A DNA stretch of 64,000 nt from UBA11612 sp963976395 (GTDB lineage: Bacteria; Pseudomonadota; Alphaproteobacteria; Rhodospirillales; Rhodospirillaceae): assembly GCA_963976395.1 (NCBI GenBank), contig CAXBLG010000002.1, forward strand, positions 83,172-147,171, given 5' to 3'. How positions within the stretch are numbered: the first letter of the stretch is position 1; every line of letters starts with the position of its first letter. Of this stretch, positions 17,422 to 26,050 are shown in pieces. The notes under the pieces were generated by a model, which worked only from the letters and a program-made list of their open reading frames with translations, was not told the origin of the DNA and did not search any database. The position numbers were made by a program, and so were the translations under genes.

Positions 17422-18966
17422 CTATGCTGTCATTGCTGCCGGTTCGGACTTCTCTCTCTTCACCAGCAGCTTATTCAACGCATTAATGTATGCACGGGCA
17501 GAAGCGACCAAAGTATCCGTATCGGCACCCTGCCCCATGACCATTTTACCGTTTTCTTCCAATCGCACCGTCACTTCCGCCTGGGCATCTGTGCCGCCTG
17601 TTATGGCGTGAACATGATAGACCTTTAATCGTTGCGTATTCGTTGTCAGATCCTTGATGGCGTTAAAGATCGCATCCACAGGCCCGTCGCCGGTTACTTT
17701 GGCTGTGGTTAATACGCCGTCGATTTCCAGTTCCAACTCTGCGGTCTGTTTTTTGACTTTCGTTCCACAAACAACTTCCAGCGAAACGAACTTGATACGG
17801 TCGTTTCCGCGCACCACCGTATCATCGACCAGAGCCACGATGTCCTCGTCATAGACATCCTTTTTCCGGTCCGCCAGATCTTTGAACCGCTTGAAGGCGT
17901 GGTTTATCGCATTGTCGCCCAACTGATACCCTAAATCTTCGAGCTTGGCGCGAAAAGCGTGACGGCCCGAATGTTTGCCAAGCACCAAATTCGATGCTTT
18001 TAAGCCTACCGATTCCGGGCTCATGATCTCGTAAGTTTCGGCATTTTTAAGAACACCGTCCTGATGGATTCCTGCCTCGTGGGCAAACGCATTGGCTCCG
18101 ACAATCGCCTTGTTAAGCTGGACGGGAAAACCCGTGATAGTTGACACCAAATGGGACGCCCGAGTGATACTTTCGGTCCGAATATTGGTCTCGAAAGGCA
18201 TATGGTCTTTGCGCGTGCGCAAAGCCATGACGACTTCTTCCATGGCAGCATTGCCGGCACGTTCGCCGAGCCCGTTCACCGTACATTCCACTTGGCGCGC
18301 GCCGGCCTGGACCGCCGCGAGCGAGTTGGCAACGGCCAGTCCGAGGTCGTTATGGCAATGCACCGAGATGGTCGCCTTATCGATATTGGGCACCCGGTTG
18401 AAAAGCATACTGATAAGCGAATGAAATTCATCGGGCACAGTATAACCAACCGTGTCCGGAATGTTGATGGTCGACGCACCCGCATCGATTGCCGCCTCAA
18501 CGCAGCGGCAGAGAAAGTCTTTGTCAGTACGCGTGGCATCTTCCGCCGACCACTCCACGTCATCCGTATAATTGCGGGCCCGGCTTACGCTATCGATGAC
18601 CGCCTGATAGACCGCATCAGGCTCCATCTGCAGCTTAATCTTCATATGAAGCGGGCTCGTGGCGATAAAGGTATGAATCCGGCTGCGTTTTGCCGCCCGT
18701 AAAGCTTGCGCCGCACGGTCGATATCAGCTTTTGCGGCCCGGGCGAGGCCACAGACCACGCTTTCTTTGATTTCCTTGGCAACGGCCTCGACCGCATCAA
18801 AGTCGCCTTGAGAGGCAATCGGAAATCCGGCCTCGATGATATCCACCCGCATCTCTTCCAAAACTTTGGCGATCCGGATTTTTTCTTCACGATTCATAGA
18901 CGCGCCGGGAGACTGTTCGCCGTCCCGCATGGTGGTGTCGAAAATCAATACTCTGTTGTTATTCAT
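17422..18966 (-). CDS. leuA: 2-isopropylmalate synthase
   Basis: 514 residues. It condenses acetyl-CoA with 2-ketoisovalerate, the first committed step of leucine synthesis. The catalytic TIM barrel begins with FDTTMRDGEQSPGASM at residues 9-24, metal-binding histidines lie in VHCHNDLGLAVANS, and the C-terminal 140 residues form the LeuA allosteric domain that senses leucine. The ATG at 18966 (MNNNRVLIFD) matches the family. The frame is open upstream to 19125, but that part is unlike LeuA. The substrate 2-ketoisovalerate comes from the ilvB-ilvN-ilvC pathway encoded a few kilobases away on the same strand. Confidence 0.97.
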   Translation of the reverse strand: MNNNRVLIFDTTMRDGEQSPGASMNREEKIRIAKVLEEMRVDIIEAGFPIASQGDFDAVEAVAKEIKESVVCGLARAAKADIDRAAQALRAAKRSRIHTFIATSPLHMKIKLQMEPDAVYQAVIDSVSRARNYTDDVEWSAEDATRTDKDFLCRCVEAAIDAGASTINIPDTVGYTVPDEFHSLISMLFNRVPNIDKATISVHCHNDLGLAVANSLAAVQAGARQVECTVNGLGERAGNAAMEEVVMALRTRKDHMPFETNIRTESITRASHLVSTITGFPVQLNKAIVGANAFAHEAGIHQDGVLKNAETYEIMSPESVGLKASNLVLGKHSGRHAFRAKLEDLGYQLGDNAINHAFKRFKDLADRKKDVYDEDIVALVDDTVVRGNDRIKFVSLEVVCGTKVKKQTAELELEIDGVLTTAKVTGDGPVDAIFNAIKDLTTNTQRLKVYHVHAITGGTDAQAEVTVRLEENGKMVMGQGADTDTLVASARAYINALNKLLVKREKSEPAAMTA

Positions 18967-19025
18967 GGTTTTTCTCACGACTGGGGTCAAAAGTACGGTT
19001 CGTGAGCGACCCACTTGAACTCCAT

Positions 19026-19064
19026 CCCCTAAACGCCTGCCGCTCGATAAAACGCGTTTAGGGG
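19026..19064 (-). promoter_or_regulatory. Hairpin in the leuA leader, possible attenuator
   Basis: An 11-bp perfect inverted repeat, CCCCTAAACGC (19026-19036) and GCGTTTAGGGG (19054-19064), with a 17-base loop, 60 bases before the leuA start. The stem can extend by CCA/TGG around a one-base bulge. The stop codon of the small frame at 19058-19198 lies inside the upstream arm, the arrangement expected if ribosome position controls folding. No T run follows, so simple Rho-independent termination is not shown. Confidence 0.45.
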
Positions 19065-19198
19065 TGGATAAGTCGCAGACCCCGGTCCGTAAGACGCAGC
19101 GCAAGGCCCAGTGTGGCATCCGCACGCAGCAACGCAGCCGGAATCACGGCGGAAGCCGTACCGGTTATGTCGCCAATCTGTGCGATTGTATTCACCAC
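19058..19198 (-). CDS. Possible 46-residue leader peptide or small protein upstream of leuA
   Basis: GTG at 19198 with AGAAGG 7 bases upstream, 46 codons, TAA inside the leuA leader hairpin. It encodes about nine leucines, clustered in the second half (ATLGLALRLTDRGLRL), which is suggestive for a gene placed before leuA, though they are not consecutive as in classical leader peptides. A GTG at 19195 is the alternative start. Codon use resembles neighbours. It could also be chance; no family recognised. Confidence 0.35.
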   Translation of the reverse strand: MVNTIAQIGDITGTASAVIPAALLRADATLGLALRLTDRGLRLIHP

Positions 19199-19443
19199 AA
19201 GGGCACCTTCTCTCGAACGCCGCGTTTTTTCCCACAAATCAATGGTTTACATCATAGTCTTTAGATGCAGCCGTTCCAGACCGCTTTGAGACTAAAATGA
19301 CGCAGCGACAGTTAATTTGTCATGAAGGACTAGATAAGGGAAGGGCAGCAACTCCTAAAAACTAAAGATTTATCCTGCTACGACCCATATTGAACAAGAC
19401 CGACAGTCCAACAAACATAAGTTGTGTAAATATTATTATCTAA
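19199..19443. other. Intergenic stretch before the leuA leader
   Basis: About 245 bases between the end of the metalloprotease gene and the small leader frame, both on the minus strand. It is A/T-richer than its surroundings and probably carries the leuA promoter. I see no clear terminator after the protease stop, no RNA gene and no convincing reading frame. Confidence 0.4.
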
Positions 19444-22308
19444 TTAAGAGGGTAGGGCGCATGTGGTCGTCATGTCAGTGATAACTCCGGCCCCCACGTT
19501 ATTGACTAGGTGCTGCAAAAACCCGGTCAGAGATGGGGCAGCCTCTATAACGTAGTGGAACTGACCTTGAGCGGGCGTAATCCCTAAGGCTGACTCAATG
19601 GACAGAACCGGGACCGTCAAATGACCCTTCGGCGGCACAGCCGCAGAGGTGTATGTGGTTCCACCAAGCATGGCCCCTGTGCTTGCGTCATAAACTGTGA
19701 GAACTGCGGCAACCGCGGTGTCGCCGGTATTGTTGATCACAATCGAGCTTGGAAAGCCGTTGTCCAAAATTGAAGTATGCACACCGCTCAAACTACGAGG
19801 CGCGGCGGTCACGCCAACACGGCATGTACTGAGATTGGTGAGAGTCCCGTCTATCGGCCGGTAAAGAACATGCTGAAGGTAGCCAGGGGCGCTCGACTCA
19901 ATACTCAAGGAATAATAATCGGGCTTCGGCTGCGGAAGATTCAGAGCGCTCTCGATAGTCCCGATTCCAAACTGTACTTCGGCATTCGGCGCAACTTCGG
20001 AACTGATCCATTGGCCAAGAGACTGACCGGTCGCATAATCCCGCGCGGTGGCGGTGATTGTACCGTTGCTCGCCCCCGTATTGTGAAACCGCAGGTACGA
20101 TTGCGAAGTGGCTTGCTGTGTCGAAAATACAGCGCCAAGCCGCAATGCCGAAGTCGCTGCGACGGTCGCAGACCCATCCAGGGCGCAAGCCGTTGTCATA
20201 TCGGTAATAACACCCTTTCCGGTGTTGTTGACCAGATGCTGCAAAAAGCCACCAAACTGCCCCTCTGCTTTGATGACGTAGTGGTACATGTTTGCCGCTG
20301 GCGGCACGCCGATACTTGCCTCCATCGTCGTCATCGCGACGACGGCTTGTCCGTTCGCGGGAATGGACGGGCTAACATAGGTTCCACGTTTGACCCCCGT
20401 GAGAGCATCATAAATCCCCAGTGAAACTGTCATCGCCGAAGATGCAGTGTTATTGATCACCACGGAACTTGGAAAACCGGTCGCAATGAGCGAACTATGC
20501 ACGCCACTGAGGACGGTCCGGTCCGCAGTCACACCTGCAGAGCACGTGCTTAAATTTGTAAGAGTTCCGTCGTCAGGACGGTATAGAACGTGTTGGGTAT
20601 AACCCTGGAAGGACGCTCTGACACCTACCGAGTAGTAGGCCGGCTTCGCAAAGGCTGGTACAATTTCAGACTCGATACTTGTTACCGCGAACTGAAGCTC
20701 CGCGTTGGGCGCGACATTGGGACTAGTCCACTCGCCCCACACTTCCCCCGCCTCGGATAGAAACGTAACCGTCGCATTCCCCGTCGCTGCTCCGGTATTG
20801 AGAACTCTCAAGAAAGAGCCTGACTGCGTCTGCAAGCCGGAAGATACTCGGCCCATACGGACGAGCGGCTCGGGCGTTAAATAAGAATCGAACTGCGCGA
20901 CAACTTGCGCAATCTCACCGACTTTGCGGGCGCTATTAGCTGCTGTTGGTGTCGTGTCGTCGATGCCCGTGGGTCGGCCATTAAAACTTATATTCGGATT
21001 GCTAAAATATTGAATTGTGGGACACGATTGATCTACCTCGGCGCATTGATCGTCATAAGCCATGATGTCGCGAAAAAAACCCAGATCGACATAACCGTAG
21101 TTGTACCCCTCGGGCCCCGCCACATCCTCGTCAACAACAAAACGGTCATGCTCTGAACCGAGATTGTGCCCGAGTTCATGTGCAACGGTATCGGTGAGAC
21201 AGGCACCGCCAAAATCAGTGGTTACCACTGAAGAACCGAAGGAAGCCAAAGATGTAAGATTGAGGCCCGGCTGATCTGCATCCGAGAGTAAGTATCCTAA
21301 ACCGCAATTATCCGGCGATCCATTTGTACCGATCCAGAACTGAACCAAATCCGCGCCGAGATTCGCGCGTAATTTTTGTATGCGCGCGTAATCACCATTG
21401 CCCTCCTGAAAATCCGACAGCACCGTCCCCATCTCCACGCTAGATTCGTCGAGATCAATTTGCGCAATACCTGCAAGAGTAAATTGGACACCCGTTTCCG
21501 AATTGCTGTGAGCGGTGTTCGTATATGCGACGGCGAGAGATGCCGCTGCACTGAGGCTCTCAACCTGAGCGGCGGCGGCTGTCGTGTAGACGATCAAAAG
21601 CTTAATCGTGACCGGCGTTATAGCTGCCGCTTTTTCGAAGTCCGCCACCGGCGGTTTCGACGGCGCCTTTACTTCCGGCGACAGGGATAGGGGCGCTGTG
21701 GGCACGGCGATCGCATCATTTCGACCGCGCGGTCGTTCTGCCGGATCAAATTCAACGATGCGATGAGCGTCCCGTTCAGGCTGTATACGAAAGGACCGCG
21801 TTCCGGCCCGCACCGCGCCTGTAATTTGATCGCCATCAATTACAAACGTCGCTTCGCCGCCGCCAATAACGGCACCTCGCCACACCGCATGACCCAGATC
21901 GTCCCGTGTCATGTCGAGCATTACGACGCGGATGCTGAAATCCTCAAATAGCGTCAGCGCATGCGCGGCGGGACTGCCAATTATTCGGCCTGCGGCATTG
22001 ATGCGGAGTGCGTCGGCGTCTGACAGAAGCGCGAGATCATCCGTTGAAACAATAGCGCGGCGCGTGCGCGCCAGCGCAGCATTCACCGTTGCCGGCGCTT
22101 CAACCGCCAGCTTACCAGGCTCCACCAATAGCAAGCCTCCGCCGGATGCGGTGGGCAAAGCTTCAAGTTCGGTATTTAATTCGAAGAGCTGCGCCGGGGT
22201 CGGAAGGACGGAGGTTTCGTTCGGCGCAGTTTGCGCAGCACTTAGCATCGACGCCCCGGCGCCCAACGCCAGCACCATCAAGCAACAGAACACCCCGCGC
22301 AACAACAT
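19444..22308 (-). CDS. Secreted reprolysin-like zinc metalloprotease with tandem C-terminal modules
   Basis: 954 residues. A signal peptide (about residues 1-25) leads to a pro-region to about residue 230. The catalytic domain has the metzincin zinc site HELGHNLGSEHD (three histidines, one glutamate) and a likely Met-turn in RDIMAYDDQC, as in reprolysin/M12-like peptidases. It should cleave proteins outside the inner membrane. The last 470 residues are four modules of about 110 residues in A-B-A-B order, closing with the shared texts LYRPxDGTLTNLSTC (A) and QHLVNNxGxGVITDMTT (B). They may anchor or present the enzyme at the surface. It lies between ilvC and leuA on the same strand but shares no pathway with them. 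Confidence 0.85.
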   Translation of the reverse strand: MLLRGVFCCLMVLALGAGASMLSAAQTAPNETSVLPTPAQLFELNTELEALPTASGGGLLLVEPGKLAVEAPATVNAALARTRRAIVSTDDLALLSDADALRINAAGRIIGSPAAHALTLFEDFSIRVVMLDMTRDDLGHAVWRGAVIGGGEATFVIDGDQITGAVRAGTRSFRIQPERDAHRIVEFDPAERPRGRNDAIAVPTAPLSLSPEVKAPSKPPVADFEKAAAITPVTIKLLIVYTTAAAAQVESLSAAASLAVAYTNTAHSNSETGVQFTLAGIAQIDLDESSVEMGTVLSDFQEGNGDYARIQKLRANLGADLVQFWIGTNGSPDNCGLGYLLSDADQPGLNLTSLASFGSSVVTTDFGGACLTDTVAHELGHNLGSEHDRFVVDEDVAGPEGYNYGYVDLGFFRDIMAYDDQCAEVDQSCPTIQYFSNPNISFNGRPTGIDDTTPTAANSARKVGEIAQVVAQFDSYLTPEPLVRMGRVSSGLQTQSGSFLRVLNTGAATGNATVTFLSEAGEVWGEWTSPNVAPNAELQFAVTSIESEIVPAFAKPAYYSVGVRASFQGYTQHVLYRPDDGTLTNLSTCSAGVTADRTVLSGVHSSLIATGFPSSVVINNTASSAMTVSLGIYDALTGVKRGTYVSPSIPANGQAVVAMTTMEASIGVPPAANMYHYVIKAEGQFGGFLQHLVNNTGKGVITDMTTACALDGSATVAATSALRLGAVFSTQQATSQSYLRFHNTGASNGTITATARDYATGQSLGQWISSEVAPNAEVQFGIGTIESALNLPQPKPDYYSLSIESSAPGYLQHVLYRPIDGTLTNLSTCRVGVTAAPRSLSGVHTSILDNGFPSSIVINNTGDTAVAAVLTVYDASTGAMLGGTTYTSAAVPPKGHLTVPVLSIESALGITPAQGQFHYVIEAAPSLTGFLQHLVNNVGAGVITDMTTTCALPS
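19447..20868 (-). repeat. Two-copy internal duplication in the metalloprotease gene
   Basis: The coding sequence at about 20170-20868 and 19447-20150 gives two homologous segments of about 235 residues, and each splits into two related halves. Shared landmarks are FPSSxVINNT, QHVLYRPxDGTLTNLSTC and GFLQHLVNN. The copies differ enough at DNA level that this is an old duplication, not a recent tandem repeat. Confidence 0.8.
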
Positions 22309-22404
22309 GAAAGCCCCCTACAACATTGCAAAGCCCTGGCTAGAATACGCCTCGGGCATTGCGCCGTTGCAATTATTGCGCGCCGCGCTGCCCAAAGCGA
22401 GAGG

Positions 22405-23424
22405 TCAGTTGCGGGCTTTGTCCACCAGTTTGCCGCCTTTAAGCCAGGGCATCATGGCCCGGAGTTTTGTGCCGACCTCTTCGATGGGGTGATCCGCCCA
22501 ATTCCGGCGCATCGCCTTAAAGCTGGGTTGCCCGGCCTTGCACTCTGTCATCCAGTTGCTGACGAATTTGCCCGACTGAATGTCAGCCAAGATTTTCTTC
22601 ATCTCTTTCTTTGTCTCATCCGTCACGACACGAGGGCCCGACACGTAGTCGCCGTACTCAGCTGTATTCGAGATGGAGTAGCGCATATCGGCAAGGCCGC
22701 CCTCGTAAATAAGATCTACGATCAACTTCACTTCGTGCAGGCATTCGAAGTAGGCCATCTCGGGCGAGTACCCGCCTTCAACGAGCGTTTCAAAACCCGC
22801 ACGAATAAGGCTTGTCACTCCCCCGCAAAGCACCGCCTGCTCGCCGAACAAATCGGTTTCGCACTCTTCTTTGAAGTTCGTCTCGATGACACCTGCGCGG
22901 CCGCCGCCAATTGCAGAGGCATATGACAACGCGATTTCCATCGCGTTCCCCGATGCATTTTGCGCAACCGCAACCAAGCACGGCACACCGGCCCCGCGCA
23001 GATATTCAGAACGCACTGTGTGACCTGGGCCTTTTGGTGCAATCATAAAAACATCCAAATCGGGACGCGGCTCGATAAGATTAAAGTGCACATTAAGACC
23101 GTGCGCAAAGGCGAGAGCGCCGCCCTGCTTCAAGTTGTCTCTAATGTCATCCTTGTATAGGTCGGCCTGAAGTTCATCAGGCGTCAGAATCATCATCATA
23201 TCGGCCCATTTCGCCGCTTCCGACGGCGTCATCACCTTTAGCTTTTCCTGCTCGGCTTTGGCGCGGGTCGCTGAACCTTCTCGCAAGGCAACCACGATGT
23301 CCTTCACGCCGGAATCGCGCAGATTGAGCGTATGCGCATGGCCCTGGCTTCCGTAGCCGACGATGGCGATTTTCTTACCCTTGATTAGATTCACGTCGGC
23401 GTCACGATCATAATAGACTCGCAT
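22405..23424 (-). CDS. ilvC: Ketol-acid reductoisomerase
   Basis: 339 residues, the class I (short) form. It converts 2-acetolactate or 2-aceto-2-hydroxybutyrate to the dihydroxy acid with NADPH and magnesium, the second common step of valine and isoleucine synthesis. The Rossmann loop is AIVGYGSQGHAHTLNLRDSG near residue 22, and the knotted C-terminal domain carries the metal ligands in ETDLFGEQAVLCGG and ALEECLHEVKL-like text (ECLHEVKLIVDLIYEGG). It lies 59 bases after ilvN, on the same strand as ilvB-ilvN, so these three form the expected operon. Confidence 0.97.
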   Translation of the reverse strand: MRVYYDRDADVNLIKGKKIAIVGYGSQGHAHTLNLRDSGVKDIVVALREGSATRAKAEQEKLKVMTPSEAAKWADMMMILTPDELQADLYKDDIRDNLKQGGALAFAHGLNVHFNLIEPRPDLDVFMIAPKGPGHTVRSEYLRGAGVPCLVAVAQNASGNAMEIALSYASAIGGGRAGVIETNFKEECETDLFGEQAVLCGGVTSLIRAGFETLVEGGYSPEMAYFECLHEVKLIVDLIYEGGLADMRYSISNTAEYGDYVSGPRVVTDETKKEMKKILADIQSGKFVSNWMTECKAGQPSFKAMRRNWADHPIEEVGTKLRAMMPWLKGGKLVDKARN

Positions 23425-23483
23425 AACAATCCCTTTCCGTTTTTATCCTGCTGCGCTAGCCAGTGGAGCCCGCGCTTAACCGA

Positions 23484-24122
23484 TTAACCTTCAATACCCA
23501 CGGCGCCGCGAGCGATGGCGGCAACGCCGGTACGGGACACCTCAAGCAAACCGAGCGGCCTCATGAGGTCGATAAAGGCGTCCACTTTTTCGGTGGTTCC
23601 GATCACTTCAAATACAAAAGACCTGGTGCTTGAATCGACCACGTTCGCGCGAAAAATGTCGCCGATACGCAAGGCTTCAACACGTTTTTCCCCGACACCG
23701 GCAACCTTGACCAGCGCAAGTTCGCGCGCAACGGACGGACCTTCATCCGTCAAGTCCCTAACGATGTGAACAGGCACCAATCGGCCGAGTTGCGCTTTCA
23801 CCTGCTCGATGACCTGCCGCGTACCCGATGTGGTTACGTTGATGCGCGACAGATGTTTACCTTCATCCACTTCCGAAACCGTCAAGCTTTCAATGTTGTA
23901 GCCTCGTCCAGAAATCAGGCCGATGACACGCGCAAGAACCCCGGCCTCGTTATCCACCAGCAACGAGATATAGTGACGGTAAATATCCTTATCCTTAAGG
24001 CGCGCGACCGGCACCATCCCCTCGTAAATATTGGAGGATTGCTCGTCCTTTGCTTTCACAATCCGTTTCGGCCTTGCCTTGACGATTTTGCGAGCAGTTT
24101 TTCCAGATGATTTCTTGACCAT
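23484..24122 (-). CDS. ilvN: Acetolactate synthase small (regulatory) subunit
   Basis: 212 residues. The ACT domain begins at HYISLLVDNEAGVLARVIGL and gives valine feedback control of the catalytic subunit; the C-terminal domain follows. The ATG at 24122 (MVKKSSGKT) overlaps the end of the large-subunit frame region only slightly and precedes a 50-residue lysine/arginine-rich extension (KIVKARPKRIVKAK) that most IlvN/IlvH proteins lack. A shorter start at the ATG near 23972 (MVPVARLKD) would remove most of that tail, so the true start needs care. Confidence 0.92.
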   Translation of the reverse strand: MVKKSSGKTARKIVKARPKRIVKAKDEQSSNIYEGMVPVARLKDKDIYRHYISLLVDNEAGVLARVIGLISGRGYNIESLTVSEVDEGKHLSRINVTTSGTRQVIEQVKAQLGRLVPVHIVRDLTDEGPSVARELALVKVAGVGEKRVEALRIGDIFRANVVDSSTRSFVFEVIGTTEKVDAFIDLMRPLGLLEVSRTGVAAIARGAVGIEG

Positions 24123-24138
24123 GACTGTTAGGCGAGCG

Positions 24139-25950
24139 CTAGACCAGCGCTTTGCCCTCTCCTTCAATTGCGGTGCTCATTTCCGTCTCCGGTCCCAGCA
24201 ACATATGATTGTGAGGTTTTCCGGATGGAATCATCGGATAACAATTTTCTTTTTGGTCAACGCGCACGTCGCAGATCACGGGTTGATTGATTGAGATCAT
24301 TTCGCGAATGGTGTCATCGACTTTGGCAGGGTTATCAACGCGCAGTCCGATACAGCCGTAAGCTTCCGCCAACTTCACAAAATCGGGCAATGATTCGGTA
24401 TAGCTTTGGGAATAGCGACTGCCGTGCAGCAACTCCTGCCACTGGCGCACCATGCCCATATATTGATTGTTGATAATAAAGATTTTCACCGGCAGGCGGT
24501 ACTGAACAGCCGTCGAAAGTTCCTGGATATTCATCAGGATTGAGGCTTCACCCGCGATATCAACCACCAAAGCATCCGGATGCGCCATTTGAACGCCGAC
24601 CGCTGCGGGCAAACCGTAGCCCATCGTACCAAGCCCGCCGGATGTCATCCAACGATTTGGATGTTCGAAACGGCAGAACTGTGCCGCCCACATCTGATGC
24701 TGACCCACTTCGGTCGTGATATACGTTTCACGGTCCTTGGTCAGTTCGTGCAAACGCTGAATGGCATACTGCGGTTTAATCACTTTGCCGCGCTGTTCGT
24801 AGCGCAAACAGTCGCGCGCGCGCCATCGATCGATCTCGCGCCACCACGAATTGAGCGCTTTCTGGTCGGCGCGATACTTCCGCGCTTTCCACACCGCAAG
24901 CATCTCTTCCAGGACTGCGGCACAATCCCCGACAATTCCCACGTCAACAATCACGTTCTTGTTGATGGACGATGGATCAATATCCACGTGGATTTTTTTT
25001 GAACCGGGCGAGAAAAATTCAAGATTACCGGTCACGCGATCATCAAACCGCGCACCGATATTGATCATCACGTCACAGTCATGCATGGCCATATTTGCCT
25101 CATACATGCCGTGCATGCCCAACATACCGAGCCACTGCTTGTCGGCCGCCGGATAAGCCCCAAGACCCATGAGTGTCGAGGTGATGGGTACCCCGGTCAG
25201 CTTCACCAACTCTCGCAACAATTTCGATGCGCGAGGTCCCGAATTGATAACCCCGCCACCGGTGTAAAACAGCGGCTTTTTTGCGCCGGCTATAAGCCGC
25301 ATCGCGATCTCGATCAAAGCCGGATCGGGTTTTGTTTGCGGCCGGTAGGTTTTGTGTTGAGCGCGCGACCCTCCACGCGGCGCAGACGAATACTGGCCCT
25401 GAGCCATGGCCACATCCTTAGGCACATCGACCACCACTGGGCCAGGCCGGCCCGAACGCGCAATGTAAAAGGCTTCATGAATTGTGGAGGCCAACTGATC
25501 GACGTCACGCACCAGATAGTTATGCTTTGTACACGGCCGTGTGATGCCGACCGTATCGGCCTCTTGAAATGCATCATTGCCGATCAGATGAGTTGGAACC
25601 TGACCCGTTAGACAAACAATCGGGATTGAATCCATCAGCGCGTCAGTCAGCCCGGTAACGGCATTGGTCGCGCCAGGGCCGGAGGTCACGAGAACGCAGC
25701 CGACCTTGCCGGTGGACCGCGCGTAGCCTTCTGCCGCGTGGACCGCGCCTTGCTCATGACGCACAAGCACGTGGCGAATCCGGTTCTGCTTAAAAAGCTC
25801 GTCGTAAATCGGGAGCACGGCACCGCCCGGATACCCGAACACCACATCGACACCCTGCTCCTCCAATGCTTTGAGGATGAGCCGGGCGCCGACATATTTC
25901 TGGCCGGATCTAGTATCTGATTTCCGGGTTCTTGCCGTTCCGGCGGCCAT
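24139..25950 (-). CDS. ilvB: Acetolactate synthase large (catalytic) subunit
   Basis: 603 residues. This ThDP-, FAD- and magnesium-dependent enzyme joins pyruvate units to make acetolactate. The N-terminal domain has FGYPGGAVLPIYDEL with LVRHEQGAVHAAEGYAR, whose glutamate activates ThDP; the C-terminal ThDP motif is near VVDIAGEASILMN and IINNQYMGMVRQWQ. I choose the ATG at 25950 (MAAGTARTRK), which has GGGA 9 bases upstream. The frame continues to an ATG at 26016 with no ribosome site, adding 22 residues unlike the family. It follows miaA and precedes ilvN. Confidence 0.95.
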   Translation of the reverse strand: MAAGTARTRKSDTRSGQKYVGARLILKALEEQGVDVVFGYPGGAVLPIYDELFKQNRIRHVLVRHEQGAVHAAEGYARSTGKVGCVLVTSGPGATNAVTGLTDALMDSIPIVCLTGQVPTHLIGNDAFQEADTVGITRPCTKHNYLVRDVDQLASTIHEAFYIARSGRPGPVVVDVPKDVAMAQGQYSSAPRGGSRAQHKTYRPQTKPDPALIEIAMRLIAGAKKPLFYTGGGVINSGPRASKLLRELVKLTGVPITSTLMGLGAYPAADKQWLGMLGMHGMYEANMAMHDCDVMINIGARFDDRVTGNLEFFSPGSKKIHVDIDPSSINKNVIVDVGIVGDCAAVLEEMLAVWKARKYRADQKALNSWWREIDRWRARDCLRYEQRGKVIKPQYAIQRLHELTKDRETYITTEVGQHQMWAAQFCRFEHPNRWMTSGGLGTMGYGLPAAVGVQMAHPDALVVDIAGEASILMNIQELSTAVQYRLPVKIFIINNQYMGMVRQWQELLHGSRYSQSYTESLPDFVKLAEAYGCIGLRVDNPAKVDDTIREMISINQPVICDVRVDQKENCYPMIPSGKPHNHMLLGPETEMSTAIEGEGKALV

Positions 25951-26050
25951 AACCGTTTTCCCAATCCCATGTGCGTGTGCCGCTGGCCAAAGCCACGGAA
26001 ATGGCGGCTTAGCCATGTAAGAAGCGGCGCAAACTAGTGGCGCAGGGTAG

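Noticed and set aside
17422..19125. LeuA with a 53-residue N-terminal extension
   Set aside because: The upstream part crosses the leader hairpin and is unlike LeuA. MNNNRVLIFDTTMRDGEQ is the family start.
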